Source of the DNA: Desulfuromonas sp.
GTDB lineage: Bacteria; Desulfobacterota; Desulfuromonadia; Desulfuromonadales; UBA2294
DNA length: 34,488 nucleotides
Direction of reading: 5' to 3'
Assembly: GCA_002868925.1 (NCBI GenBank)
Contig: PKTZ01000152.1
Span: 22,538 to 57,025, forward strand
Shown here: positions 7,808-16,654 of the stretch, piece after piece
Layout of the letters: the number at the start of each line of letters is the position of its first letter
Position numbering within the stretch: position 1 is the first letter of the stretch
The notes under the pieces: model-generated
The model's input: only the letters and a program-made list of their open reading frames with translations
The model's database searches: none
What the model was told of the DNA's origin: nothing
Made by a program: the position numbers and the translations under genes

Positions 7808-8908
7808 TTAATTTTGCAGCGGACTGGCATCGACTGATTCCCGGGGCTTATCCCCCAGCCACTTTTCCATGACCTCGAATATCTGATTACGCCGGAACGG
7901 TTTGTTTAGAAAGTCATTCATCCCGGCTTCGAGACAAAGGTTCTCTGCCTCTTTACCTGCATTTGCGGTCAGGGCAATAATTGCCGTATCCAGGCCTTTT
8001 TCACGGATCATTTTGGTCGTTTCAGCCCCATTGAGACCAGGCATTTCAAAATCCATAAAAATAAGATCGTATTCACTCTTCTTCAACGCTTCTAATGCCT
8101 CTGAGCCATTGTCGAGGATGTCGAGATGGCAACCGCAGCGTGAGAGGAAAAGGGAGAGTAACCTCTGGGTGGCCGGGTTGTCTTCAACCATGAGAATCCG
8201 CTTGTGTTGGTAGGCAGCTTCCAGAGACGGCGACCCTGCCTCCCCCTGTTTGGCGAGCGACATGTTCAATGCCAACCAGAAAGTCGAGCCTTTGCCCGGT
8301 TTGCTTTGCAGGCCGAACTGACCACCCGTCTCACGAATCAGCTGTTGAATGTGTGCCAGCCCACTCGGTGGGGTTTTACTTTGAGGGCTAGTTCCGGCTT
8401 CGAGGATGGTTTTTTGTTGTTTCTCGGAAATGCCGCAACCGGTGTCGTTGACTGCCAACCAAAGAGATCCGTCTGAGCGCGGGCCAGAAAAGTTTGCAGT
8501 GAGGATGATTTCTCCCTGCTCGGTATGGTTGAGCGCATTGGTGAGGAGTTCGGTCAGTATCGCTTTGACCCGGTCGGGGTCGCCGGAAAAGACCATCTCT
8601 GCGGAATCGTCGATGTGACAGGAAAGCTCGATCCCTTTATCTCTGGCCGCCCGTGCAAAATCGGCGACCAGATTATGGCAGAGTCGTGGAAGTGAGAAGG
8701 GGAGCAGCTTATCGTAACCCGGTCCGGTATCGCTCAACTGGTTAGATACGTCATCGACCAAGCTAAGCAGTTCATGGAGCGATTCTTCAAGATGGTTGTT
8801 CAGATCAATAACGGATATAGAGCGGCGCATTTCCTCACCGCATAAACGTAATTCCTTCAACTTATGCTGGATTGAATCTTTGAACTGTTTTTCGTTTATG
8901 TCTCTCAT
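7808..8908 (-). CDS. Histidine kinase-like ATPase plus receiver protein, degenerate H-box
   Basis: The product is 366 residues with no sensor or membrane domain. Residues about 10-60 fit the two-helix dimerisation domain of HisKA kinases, but the H-box is degenerate: 'SIQHKLKELRL' (H15) stands where 'MSHEIRTPL' is usual, so the Glu and Pro are gone. Residues about 75-215 are a HATPase_c domain with N-box 'ELLTNALNHT' and G1 'DTGCG'; the G2 region 'PPSGLAHIQQL' is altered. Residues about 236-350 are a receiver domain with D286 in 'MDFEMP' and K337 in 'NKPF'. It is the last gene of the dusB-ntrB-ntrC run, 17 nt after the ntrC-like gene. It may modulate that system rather than be a normal kinase. 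Confidence 0.85.
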   Translation of the reverse strand: MRDINEKQFKDSIQHKLKELRLCGEEMRRSISVIDLNNHLEESLHELLSLVDDVSNQLSDTGPGYDKLLPFSLPRLCHNLVADFARAARDKGIELSCHIDDSAEMVFSGDPDRVKAILTELLTNALNHTEQGEIILTANFSGPRSDGSLWLAVNDTGCGISEKQQKTILEAGTSPQSKTPPSGLAHIQQLIRETGGQFGLQSKPGKGSTFWLALNMSLAKQGEAGSPSLEAAYQHKRILMVEDNPATQRLLSLFLSRCGCHLDILDNGSEALEALKKSEYDLIFMDFEMPGLNGAETTKMIREKGLDTAIIALTANAGKEAENLCLEAGMNDFLNKPFRRNQIFEVMEKWLGDKPRESVDASPLQN

Positions 8909-8925
8909 GTTTCGTCCGACATATT

Positions 8926-10362
<1,437 letters not shown>

Positions 10363-10383
10363 TGTATCCTTTAACAGTGTTGA

Positions 10384-11505
10384 TTATGCCGACTCCCGGA
10401 TGAACGGGAGTGATACGCGAAAGGTTGTGCCCTCATTCGGTTTGCTCTTGACCCGGATAAAGCCGTTGTGGCTGCCGATGATCTTCTGGCAGGTCGCCAG
10501 TCCGAGGCCGCTGCCGCCGACCTTGGTTGTGTAGAAGGGGGTGAAGATCCGTTCCTTCTCTTCCTTCGAAATGCCGGGGCCGTCGTCGGTAATTTCGACC
10601 ACGATCCAGGGGACCGGTCTTTTGCCCGGGTTGTGTAGGTGGTAGTCGGAAACGATCTTGCAACTGATCGAGATGACACCATTCTGCTTGACCGCTTCGG
10701 CGGCGTTCTTGATCAGGTTGAGGAAGAGGCGGGTGAGCAGCGCCTCATCGCCGCTGATCGGCGGAATGCTCGGGTCGAGGTCGAGGACGAAGCAGATGTT
10801 GCGCTCGCGGTGCGCCTCCTGCTGCAACAGCAGCAGGTCGCCGAGCATCTGGTTGAGGTCGACTTCGTTCTTCGATAACGGCCGCGGCCGCGAGAGGTCC
10901 ATCAGCTCCTCGATGATGCCGTCGACCCGCTCGACCTCCTTGATCATGACCGAGGTGTATTCCTGCAGCGGCGAGTTGTCGCCGAGTTCCATTTCGAGAA
11001 GCTGGGCCGCGCCGCGGATACCACCGAGCGGGTTTTTGACCTCATGCGCGAGGCCGGCGGCGAGGGTGCCGAGCATGGAGAGGCGGTCGGCGTGGCGGAG
11101 CGCCTCTTCGAGCTCCTTGGTCCGGCTCAGGTCGCGGATGATCATGACCACCCCTTCCTGGTCGCTGCCACTGCCGAAGATCGGCGAGACGGTAATGCTG
11201 ATCGGGATCGGCGGCCCCGCCGAGGGGTGGAGAAAGACGTCCTCGTCGTCCGAGATCGATCGCCCGGCGCTCAGGGTCTGCTGGATCAGGGCCAGGATTT
11301 CTGCCTGGCCGGCGAAGAGCTGCTCGTAGTGACGACCGAGGCACTGCTTCTCCGACAGCCCGGTATAGGCCTGTGCCGTCGGGTTGAACAGGACGATATG
11401 CCCCTCCTGGTCGGTCGCAATGACCGCCCGGTCGAGGTTGTCGATGACCCGTGCGTAGATTTGCTGTTCAGGTTGCATCCGGTCTGTCCTGTCCCGGGAC
11501 GCCAT
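10384..11505 (-). CDS. PAS-domain histidine kinase, NtrB type
   Basis: The product is 373 residues, soluble. A PAS domain is at about 15-125 ('AVIATDQEGHIVLFNPTAQ'). The dimerisation helix has H154 in 'LAAGLAHEVKNPLGGIRGAA', the NtrB-style H-box. The HATPase_c domain has N-box 'LFLNLIKNAAEAV', 'DDGPGI', 'IFTPFYTTK' and 'GSGLGLATCQKII'. It probably phosphorylates the NtrC-type regulator 21 nt downstream. It overlaps the end of dusB; the track start at 11505 has GAGG 3 nt before, and an ATG at 11478 is an alternative that leaves a shorter overlap. The dusB-ntrB-ntrC order is known from alphaproteobacteria (nifR3-ntrB-ntrC), which supports a nitrogen-control role, but the input signal is not proven. 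Confidence 0.92.
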   Translation of the reverse strand: MASRDRTDRMQPEQQIYARVIDNLDRAVIATDQEGHIVLFNPTAQAYTGLSEKQCLGRHYEQLFAGQAEILALIQQTLSAGRSISDDEDVFLHPSAGPPIPISITVSPIFGSGSDQEGVVMIIRDLSRTKELEEALRHADRLSMLGTLAAGLAHEVKNPLGGIRGAAQLLEMELGDNSPLQEYTSVMIKEVERVDGIIEELMDLSRPRPLSKNEVDLNQMLGDLLLLQQEAHRERNICFVLDLDPSIPPISGDEALLTRLFLNLIKNAAEAVKQNGVISISCKIVSDYHLHNPGKRPVPWIVVEITDDGPGISKEEKERIFTPFYTTKVGGSGLGLATCQKIIGSHNGFIRVKSKPNEGTTFRVSLPFIRESA

Positions 11506-12463
11506 CGGCCTCGGTGAAAAATGTCCTGATCAAAGCGGTCTGCTCATCGAGGGTTTCGGCCTTGTTGACCGCTGCCCGGAACGACGCTGCTCCGGTCAGT
11601 CCCCGTGCGTACCAGCAGAGGTGCTTGCGCATCTCGTAGAGCGCCTTGTGCTCGCCGAAAACTTCGATCTGCAATTGCTGGTGCTGCAGGGCTGTCTGAC
11701 CGCGCTCTTCTGCCGAAGGCGGTGGTAGGAGAGATCCCCCCTCCAATACCCTTATCGTATCCCGGATCAGCCACGGGTTGCCGTAGCCGCCTCGACCGAT
11801 CATGATCGCATCGCAGCCGGTCTGTGCGATCATCGCCGCCGCCTGCTCCGGTTCAAAAATATCGCCGCTGCCGATCACCGGGATCGACAGATGTTCTTTC
11901 AGTTGTTCGATCTGTTGCCAGTCCGCGTTGCCGCCGAACCCCTGTTTGCGGGTACGAGGGTGCAGGGTGACGGCATCGCACCCTTCCGCTTCGGCAATAC
12001 GGCCGATCTCGAGAAAGTTGGTGCTGTTGTTATCCCAGCCGGAACGGATCTTGACCGTCAGCGGCAGCTCGGTCGCTTTCCTGACCGCCCTGAGGATAGC
12101 TGCAACCAGCTGCGGTTCCTTCATCAGGGCGCTGCCGGAGCCGTCCCGGACCACCTTGTTGACCGGGCAGCCGAGGTTCAGGTCGATCAGCTCGCCGTCG
12201 TCTGCCACCAGGCGGGTCGCCTCGGCCAGCGATTCCGCCTCGTTGCCGAAGAGCTGGATACCGAGCGGGCGTTCCTCCGGACGGCTGTGCAGCAGCTCGC
12301 GGGTGCGTTTTCCGGCATAGATCAGCCCCTTGGCGCTGACCATTTCGGTAAACACCAGACCGGCTCCGAACTGTTTCATAAGCAGCCGGTAGGGGAGGTC
12401 GGTGATGCCGGCCATCGGGGCAAGAATTACCCGGTTTTCAATACGGAGTGAGCCAATCAGCAT
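11468..12463 (-). CDS. dusB: tRNA-dihydrouridine synthase B
   Basis: This FMN enzyme reduces specific uridines in the tRNA D-loop with NADPH. The product is 331 residues. The TIM barrel begins 'MLIGSLRIENRVILAPMAGITDLPYR', and the catalytic cysteine is in 'NLGCPVNKV'. FMN-site motifs 'VIGSGDIFEPEQA' and 'GCDAIMIGRGGYGNPW' follow. The C-terminal helical tRNA-binding domain contains 'MRKHLCWYARGLTGAASFR'. It is the first gene of the - strand run, overlapping the kinase gene by up to 38 bp, so the three are translationally linked. A 17-bp palindrome lies 11 nt upstream of the start. Confidence 0.95.
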   Translation of the reverse strand: MLIGSLRIENRVILAPMAGITDLPYRLLMKQFGAGLVFTEMVSAKGLIYAGKRTRELLHSRPEERPLGIQLFGNEAESLAEATRLVADDGELIDLNLGCPVNKVVRDGSGSALMKEPQLVAAILRAVRKATELPLTVKIRSGWDNNSTNFLEIGRIAEAEGCDAVTLHPRTRKQGFGGNADWQQIEQLKEHLSIPVIGSGDIFEPEQAAAMIAQTGCDAIMIGRGGYGNPWLIRDTIRVLEGGSLLPPPSAEERGQTALQHQQLQIEVFGEHKALYEMRKHLCWYARGLTGAASFRAAVNKAETLDEQTALIRTFFTEADGVPGQDRPDAT

Positions 12464-12473
12464 AAGTCAATTC

Positions 12474-12490
12474 TGCACAAATTTTGTGCA
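12474..12490. promoter_or_regulatory. 17-bp palindrome upstream of dusB, candidate operator
   Basis: TGCACAAA-T-TTTGTGCA is a perfect palindrome 11-27 nt before the dusB ATG. A related half-site TTTTTGTGCGC occurs at about 12550. No T-run follows on either strand, so a protein-binding site is more likely than a terminator. The regulator is unknown. Confidence 0.4.
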
Positions 12491-12593
12491 TGTTAGCACG
12501 GCGATTTTTCTTTGCAAAGCATAAAAGATATGGCCTGAAATTATCACCGTTTTTGTGCGCTTTTTGCGGCGGCATACAGTATACAAAATGCGC

Positions 12594-12622
12594 TTGACAA
12601 TCGTGGGTTGTCTTGTTAGAAC
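12594..12622 (+). promoter_or_regulatory. Candidate sigma-70 promoter of gltA
   Basis: TTGACA (12594-12599), a 17-nt spacer and TAGAAC (12617-12622) with an extended TG. Transcription would begin near 12629, giving a leader of about 200 nt. TTAGAACA over the -10 recurs as TGTTCTAA at 12692-12699, an inverted pair 68 nt apart. Confidence 0.55.
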
Positions 12623-12735
12623 AATATTTGGAAATTGCGACCATACAAGGTTAATTAGGGTTGGTTAAGGGAATCGCAAGCCTTCCTAACATGTTCTAAA
12701 ATAAAGCTTTTCGGTTGTTTTTCTGGTTCCATCTG

Positions 12736-12778
12736 TCGGGGACGGCTTTTTATTTTCCTCTGTCCCCGAACTGTTTTT
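12736..12778 (+). promoter_or_regulatory. Terminator-like hairpin in the gltA leader
   Basis: TCGGGGAC (12736-12743) pairs with GTCCCCGA (12762-12769); ACTG and five T follow. It lies about 52 nt before the gltA ATG and downstream of the candidate promoter, so it could act as an attenuator. The arm CTGTCCCCGAAC also resembles the dispersed GGGGAC repeats of this window, so it may instead be a diverged repeat copy. Confidence 0.4.
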
Positions 12779-12829
12779 CTCACATGGGCGGTGATTTCTT
12801 CCGCCACATTATGCTAAAGGAGAGATTGT

Positions 12830-14140
12830 ATGTCGACATTGAAGGAAACTCTGCGCAAGAAGATTGATGAGCATCGTCCGCGTACCACCAAACTGGTAAA
12901 AGAGTGCGGCGATGTGAAACTCGGAGATGTAACTATCGCTCAGGCCATCGGCGGCGCCCGTGGTATCAAGTGCCTGGTTACCGATATCTCCTACCTCGAT
13001 CCGATGGAAGGTATCCGTTTCCGCGGCATGACCATCCCTGAGACGTTTGAAGCTCTGCCGAAGGTTCCGGGCAGCGACTATCCGTACGTCGAAGGTTTCT
13101 GGTACCTGCTGCTGACCGGCGACGTTCCGACCATGGAGCAGACCCTGGAAGTTGTCGAGGACTGGAAGAAGCGTTCCGAAATTCCTCAGTACGTTATTGA
13201 CGTTCTCAACGCCCTGCCGGAAGACAGCCATCCGATGGCCATGTTCTCCGCCGGTATCGTTGCCATGCAGCGCGAGTCGGTCTTCGCATCGAACTATGCC
13301 GCCGGCAAGTTCAACAAGATGACCTGCTGGGAAGACATGTACGAAGATGCCAACACCCTGATGGCCAAACTCGGACCTCTTGGTGCTTTCATCTACAATA
13401 AGAAGTATCGCAACAACGATCAGGTCGCTGCCGATCCGAACCTCGACATGGGCGGCAACTTCGCTCACATGATCGGTCAGAGCGATGAGTACAAGGACGT
13501 TGCACGTATGTACTTCATCCTGCACTCCGACCACGAGTCCGGCAACGTTTCGGCTCACACCACTCACCTGGTCGCTTCGGCCCTGTCCGACGCTTACTAT
13601 GCATACAGCGCCGGTATCAACGGCCTCGCCGGCCCGCTGCACGGCCTGGCAAACGAAGAAGTCCTCCGCTGGACCCAGAACTTCATGGAGAAGCTCGGTG
13701 GCGAGGTTCCGACCGAAGAGCAGCTCAAAGAAGCTCTGTGGGACACCCTCAACAGCGGTCAGGTTATCCCGGGTTACGGCCACGCCGTTCTCCGCAAGAC
13801 CGACCCGCGTTACACCTCGCAGCGTGAGTTCTGCCTGAAGACCCCGGGTCTCGCTGAGTACCCGCTGTTCCAATTGGTCAAGATGATCTTCGAAGTTGCT
13901 CCGGGCGTTCTGACCGAGCACGGCAAGGCGAAGAACCCCTGGCCGAACGTCGACGCACAGTCCGGCGTCATCCAGTGGTACTACGGCGTTACCCAGTACG
14001 AGTTCTACACCGTCCTGTTCGGTATCGGTCGTGCTCTCGGCTGCCTCGCCAACATCACCTGGGACCGCGCCCTCGGTTACGCTATCGAGCGTCCGAAGTC
14101 GGTTACCACGGCTATGCTGGAAGAAGCTGCCGGCATCTAA
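12830..14140 (+). CDS. gltA: Citrate (Si)-synthase, eukaryote-like type
   Basis: Condenses acetyl-CoA and oxaloacetate to citrate, the entry step for acetate oxidation in the TCA cycle. The product is 436 residues, with the long N-terminal helical part of mitochondrial-type enzymes ('MSTLKETLRKKIDEHRPRT'). Active-site groups equivalent to pig His274, His320 and Asp375 are seen in 'GPLHGLANEEVL', 'PGYGHAVLRKTDPRY' and 'NVDAQSGV'. The substrate segment 'GIRFRGMTIPE' is also present. Geobacteraceae are known to carry this eukaryote-like form. AAAGGAGAG lies 6 nt before the ATG. Its codon use is strongly biased to C-ending codons, as expected of a highly expressed gene. It is monocistronic, between a long leader and a strong terminator. 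Confidence 0.97.
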   Translation: MSTLKETLRKKIDEHRPRTTKLVKECGDVKLGDVTIAQAIGGARGIKCLVTDISYLDPMEGIRFRGMTIPETFEALPKVPGSDYPYVEGFWYLLLTGDVPTMEQTLEVVEDWKKRSEIPQYVIDVLNALPEDSHPMAMFSAGIVAMQRESVFASNYAAGKFNKMTCWEDMYEDANTLMAKLGPLGAFIYNKKYRNNDQVAADPNLDMGGNFAHMIGQSDEYKDVARMYFILHSDHESGNVSAHTTHLVASALSDAYYAYSAGINGLAGPLHGLANEEVLRWTQNFMEKLGGEVPTEEQLKEALWDTLNSGQVIPGYGHAVLRKTDPRYTSQREFCLKTPGLAEYPLFQLVKMIFEVAPGVLTEHGKAKNPWPNVDAQSGVIQWYYGVTQYEFYTVLFGIGRALGCLANITWDRALGYAIERPKSVTTAMLEEAAGI

Positions 14141-14164
14141 GCCGTCAGTCGATATGCTACATCA

Positions 14165-14198
14165 AGCGGGGTGCCGGTTTCGGCACCCCGCTTTTTTT
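14165..14198 (+). terminator. Intrinsic terminator of gltA
   Basis: A perfect 12-bp GC-rich stem (14165-14176 with 14181-14192), GTTT loop and seven T lie 24 nt after the gltA stop. Confidence 0.95.
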
Positions 14199-14227
14199 GT
14201 GTCGGGAATAAAAGACTAAATCTGCTT

Positions 14228-14355
14228 TTAACGCAAAGGCGCTAAGACGCAAAGATAAGAAAAACAATTTTTGATGTGATGGGCAAAATCGAAAAGGAGG
14301 GTTTGGGCTCTTTGTGTCTCTCGGTTTTCTTGGCGGTATCGCGTCTTTGCGTTAA
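14228..14355. repeat. ~128-bp inverted-repeat element with ACGCAAAG ends
   Basis: The left end TTAACGCAAAGGCGC and the right end, read on the other strand as TTAACGCAAAGACGC, form an imperfect terminal inverted repeat. Both ends continue into AAGAAAA-type sequence. No protein is encoded; the 69-codon ORF starting at 14276 runs antisense into lpxB. A related element lies at 27747-27905 and a solo end near 28059-28078. It looks like a non-autonomous miniature repeat. Confidence 0.65.
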
Positions 14356-14370
14356 ACAGGTTTTCCAAGT

Positions 14371-15522
14371 TTACGTATCGCCGCGGCTCATCGCCGAGGC
14401 GATGCGGGCGACCCGCTCGGAGCAGCCGGGCTCTCCCATTTTGGTCCGGACCGTCGCCAGCTTCGTTCTGAGCTCTTGTCCGTAGGTGGCGTCGTTCAGG
14501 ATCCTGGAGACCTCAACCGCGATGTCGGCCGGGATCGCTCCGTCCTGGATAAACTCCCTGGCGACCTGTTGGCCTGAGACGATGTTGGCCAGGCCGATGA
14601 ACGGGACCTTGACCAGCCGCTTGCCGATGGCGAAGCTGATCGGGTTCATCCGGTAGAGGATGACCATTGGCGTTCCGACCAGACCGGTCTGCAGGGTGGC
14701 GGTGCCGGATACGGTGATCACGGCGTCGCAGGCGTTGGCGACATCGTAGATGCTGTCGTGGACGAGGATCGGTTCGATCGGCAGGCCGGCCAGCTTTTCC
14801 ATGACAATCTCGTCATCGAGGGTTGACGCGACCGGCAGCAGGAATTGGAGCTCGGGATCCTGCTGCTTGAGCAAAGCGGCGGTTTCAAAGATGGTCGGCG
14901 AGATGTAGTTAAGCTCGTTTTTGCGGCTCCCCGGGAAGAGGCCGACCGTTTTTTTCTCCGGATCGAGGCCGTAGCTCTTGAGGAACGATTCGCGGTCGAT
15001 GGTGACGGCGAACTCGTCGAGCAGCGGGTTGCCGACGTAATCGACCTTAATATCTTCCTTGCTGTAAAATTCGGGTTCGAACGGGAAGATGGCGGCGAGG
15101 TGGTCGACCACCCGGGCGATCTTCTTGACCCGTCCCTGGCGCCAGGCCCAGACCTGCGGGCTGACGTAGTAGAGGACCGGGATGCCGGCCTCCTTGGCGT
15201 GGCGCGCCAGGCGGAGGTTGAACTCGGGAAAGTCGATCAGGATCAGGATGTCCGGCCGCTTATCGCCGTAGAAGATCGCTTTGAGTTTGTTGAAAGCGCG
15301 CTTGATCACCGGCAGGTGGCCGATGACCTCGACCAGTCCCATGGTCGCAATCTCTTCGCCATGGATCAGGATTTCGCAGCCGGCCGCTTCCATCTTCGGC
15401 CCGCCGACTCCGAAAAAGGAGAGGTCGGGGTCGACCGATCGGGCGGCGCTGATCAGATTGCCACCGTGCAGATCGCCGGACGCTTCGCCGGTAACGATCA
15501 TCGCCCTGCGCGGGGTGCCCAC
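14371..15522 (-). CDS. lpxB: Lipid-A-disaccharide synthase
   Basis: A GT19 glycosyltransferase at the inner face of the inner membrane. It joins the UDP-diacyl sugar and the 2,3-diacyl sugar 1-phosphate (lipid X type) to make the lipid A disaccharide. The N-terminal 'AMIVTGEASGDLHGGNLI', then 'FFGVGGPKMEAAG', 'LILIDFPEFNLRLA', 'VLYYVSPQVWAWRQGR' and the nucleotide-binding 'GLFPGSRKNEL' are all family hallmarks. I place the start at the GTG at 15522 because GGGAGGG lies 6 nt upstream; the TTG at 15528 of the ORF track sits directly on that site. The product is 383 residues. It follows the aminotransferase gene by 2 nt, so it belongs to the same operon. Confidence 0.95.
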   Translation of the reverse strand: MGTPRRAMIVTGEASGDLHGGNLISAARSVDPDLSFFGVGGPKMEAAGCEILIHGEEIATMGLVEVIGHLPVIKRAFNKLKAIFYGDKRPDILILIDFPEFNLRLARHAKEAGIPVLYYVSPQVWAWRQGRVKKIARVVDHLAAIFPFEPEFYSKEDIKVDYVGNPLLDEFAVTIDRESFLKSYGLDPEKKTVGLFPGSRKNELNYISPTIFETAALLKQQDPELQFLLPVASTLDDEIVMEKLAGLPIEPILVHDSIYDVANACDAVITVSGTATLQTGLVGTPMVILYRMNPISFAIGKRLVKVPFIGLANIVSGQQVAREFIQDGAIPADIAVEVSRILNDATYGQELRTKLATVRTKMGEPGCSERVARIASAMSRGDT

Positions 15523-15524
15523 TC

Positions 15525-16628
15525 TCAACCCTCCCGGTAGAAGGCGCGGATGCTGTCGCAGATCGACTCGACCTGCTGCGACGTTAACTCGGGGTAGATC
15601 GGCAGCGACAGGACCTTTTCCGCCTGTTCTTCGGCGACCGGCAGCGAGAGGTCGCGGCAGGCGTCGGCGAAGACGTCCTGGCGGTGTAGCGGGATCGGGT
15701 AGTAGACCGCCGAGGCGATCTGCTGATCACCGAGGTGCTGCTTGAGCTGGTCGCGGTTGTCGGCCATCAGGGTGTACTGGTGGAAGACATGGTTCCGTCC
15801 CTCCGCGATCAGCGGGGTGGTCAGCGGCAGGTCGGCCAGAAGGCTGTTGTACTGCTTGGCGACGCGCAGGCGGTTGCGGTTGTAATCGTCGAGGTGCTTG
15901 AGCTTGACCCGCAGGATCGCTGCCTGCATTTCATCGAGCCGGCTGTTGAAGCCGATCCGGTTGTGGTGGTACTGCTGGCGGCTGCCGTGGTTGCGCAGCA
16001 CCTTGATCTCATTGGCGAGCTGTTCGTCGTCGGTGGTGATCATGCCGCCGTCGCCGTAGCAGCCGAGGTTCTTGCTCGGGAAAAAGGAGAAGCAGCCGGC
16101 CAGGCCGAAGCTGCCGGTCTTTTTCCCTTGGTAGTTGGCACCGCACGACTGGGCGCAGTCTTCGAACAGCAGCAGGTCGTGTTTGTCGCAGAGCGCCTGC
16201 AGCGGCTCGAGTTCGGCCGGCTGGCCGAACAGGTGGACCGGCAACAGCGCTTTTGTTTTCCCGGTGATTGCCGCTTCGACTTTGTCAACATCGATATTGA
16301 AGGTGCGCGGGTCGACGTCGACGAAGACCGGGGTAGCGCCGACATAGGCGATCGCTTCGGCGGTGGCGATGAAGGTGAACGGCGAGGTGATGACCTCGTC
16401 GCCGGGGCCGATACCGGCTCCGAGCAGCGCCAGGTGCAAAGCGTCGGTGCCAGAGGCGACGCCGACCGCAAAGCGGGTTCCGCAATAGGCGGCGAATTCT
16501 TCTTCGAGCGCCTGCACGTTCGGGCCGAGGATAAAGCGCGTCTCATCAAGCGTTTTTGCCAGTTCGGCATCGATCTCGGCGCGGAGTGTTTCAAGTTGGA
16601 TCTTCAGGTCGACCATCGGTATCTGCAT
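15525..16628 (-). CDS. DegT/DnrJ/EryC1-family sugar aminotransferase, GnnB-like
   Basis: A PLP-dependent transaminase that converts a nucleotide-keto-sugar to an amino-sugar. The product is 367 residues. The start 'MQIPMVDLKIQLETLRAEID' and 'FILGPNVQALEEEFAAYCG' fit this branch. PLP contacts are seen in 'SGTDALHLALLGAG' and 'FEDCAQSCGA'. The Schiff-base lysine is in 'FSFFPSKNLGCYGDGG'. GAGG lies 8 nt before the ATG. It sits between a Gfo/Idh dehydrogenase (26-nt gap) and lpxB (2-nt gap). The same pairing, gnnA-gnnB next to lpx genes, makes UDP-GlcNAc3N for amide-linked lipid A in Acidithiobacillus. WbpE-like function in an O-antigen sugar path is the main alternative. Confidence 0.9.
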   Translation of the reverse strand: MQIPMVDLKIQLETLRAEIDAELAKTLDETRFILGPNVQALEEEFAAYCGTRFAVGVASGTDALHLALLGAGIGPGDEVITSPFTFIATAEAIAYVGATPVFVDVDPRTFNIDVDKVEAAITGKTKALLPVHLFGQPAELEPLQALCDKHDLLLFEDCAQSCGANYQGKKTGSFGLAGCFSFFPSKNLGCYGDGGMITTDDEQLANEIKVLRNHGSRQQYHHNRIGFNSRLDEMQAAILRVKLKHLDDYNRNRLRVAKQYNSLLADLPLTTPLIAEGRNHVFHQYTLMADNRDQLKQHLGDQQIASAVYYPIPLHRQDVFADACRDLSLPVAEEQAEKVLSLPIYPELTSQQVESICDSIRAFYREG

Positions 16629-16654
16629 CGTTTTGCCTCGTTGTAATAATTTCT

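Larger units (their letters stand above)
12464..12829. other. 366-bp divergent intergenic region dusB/gltA
   Basis: It holds the palindrome next to dusB, a likely gltA promoter, the TTAGAACA/TGTTCTAA inverted pair, the near-repeat GGTTAATTAGG/GGTTAAGGG (about 12649-12671), and a terminator-like hairpin (12736-12778). A 68-codon ORF on the - strand (12438-12644) has no ribosome binding site or family resemblance and is discounted. Confidence 0.6.

Noticed and set aside
12438-12644. 68-codon ORF in the dusB/gltA gap
   Set aside because: No ribosome binding site, odd composition, overlaps the promoter region.
12809-13921. 370-codon ORF antisense to gltA
   Set aside because: Mirror of the biased codon use of gltA; no start signals.
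14276-14485. 69-codon ORF downstream of gltA
   Set aside because: Crosses the inverted-repeat element and runs antisense into lpxB.
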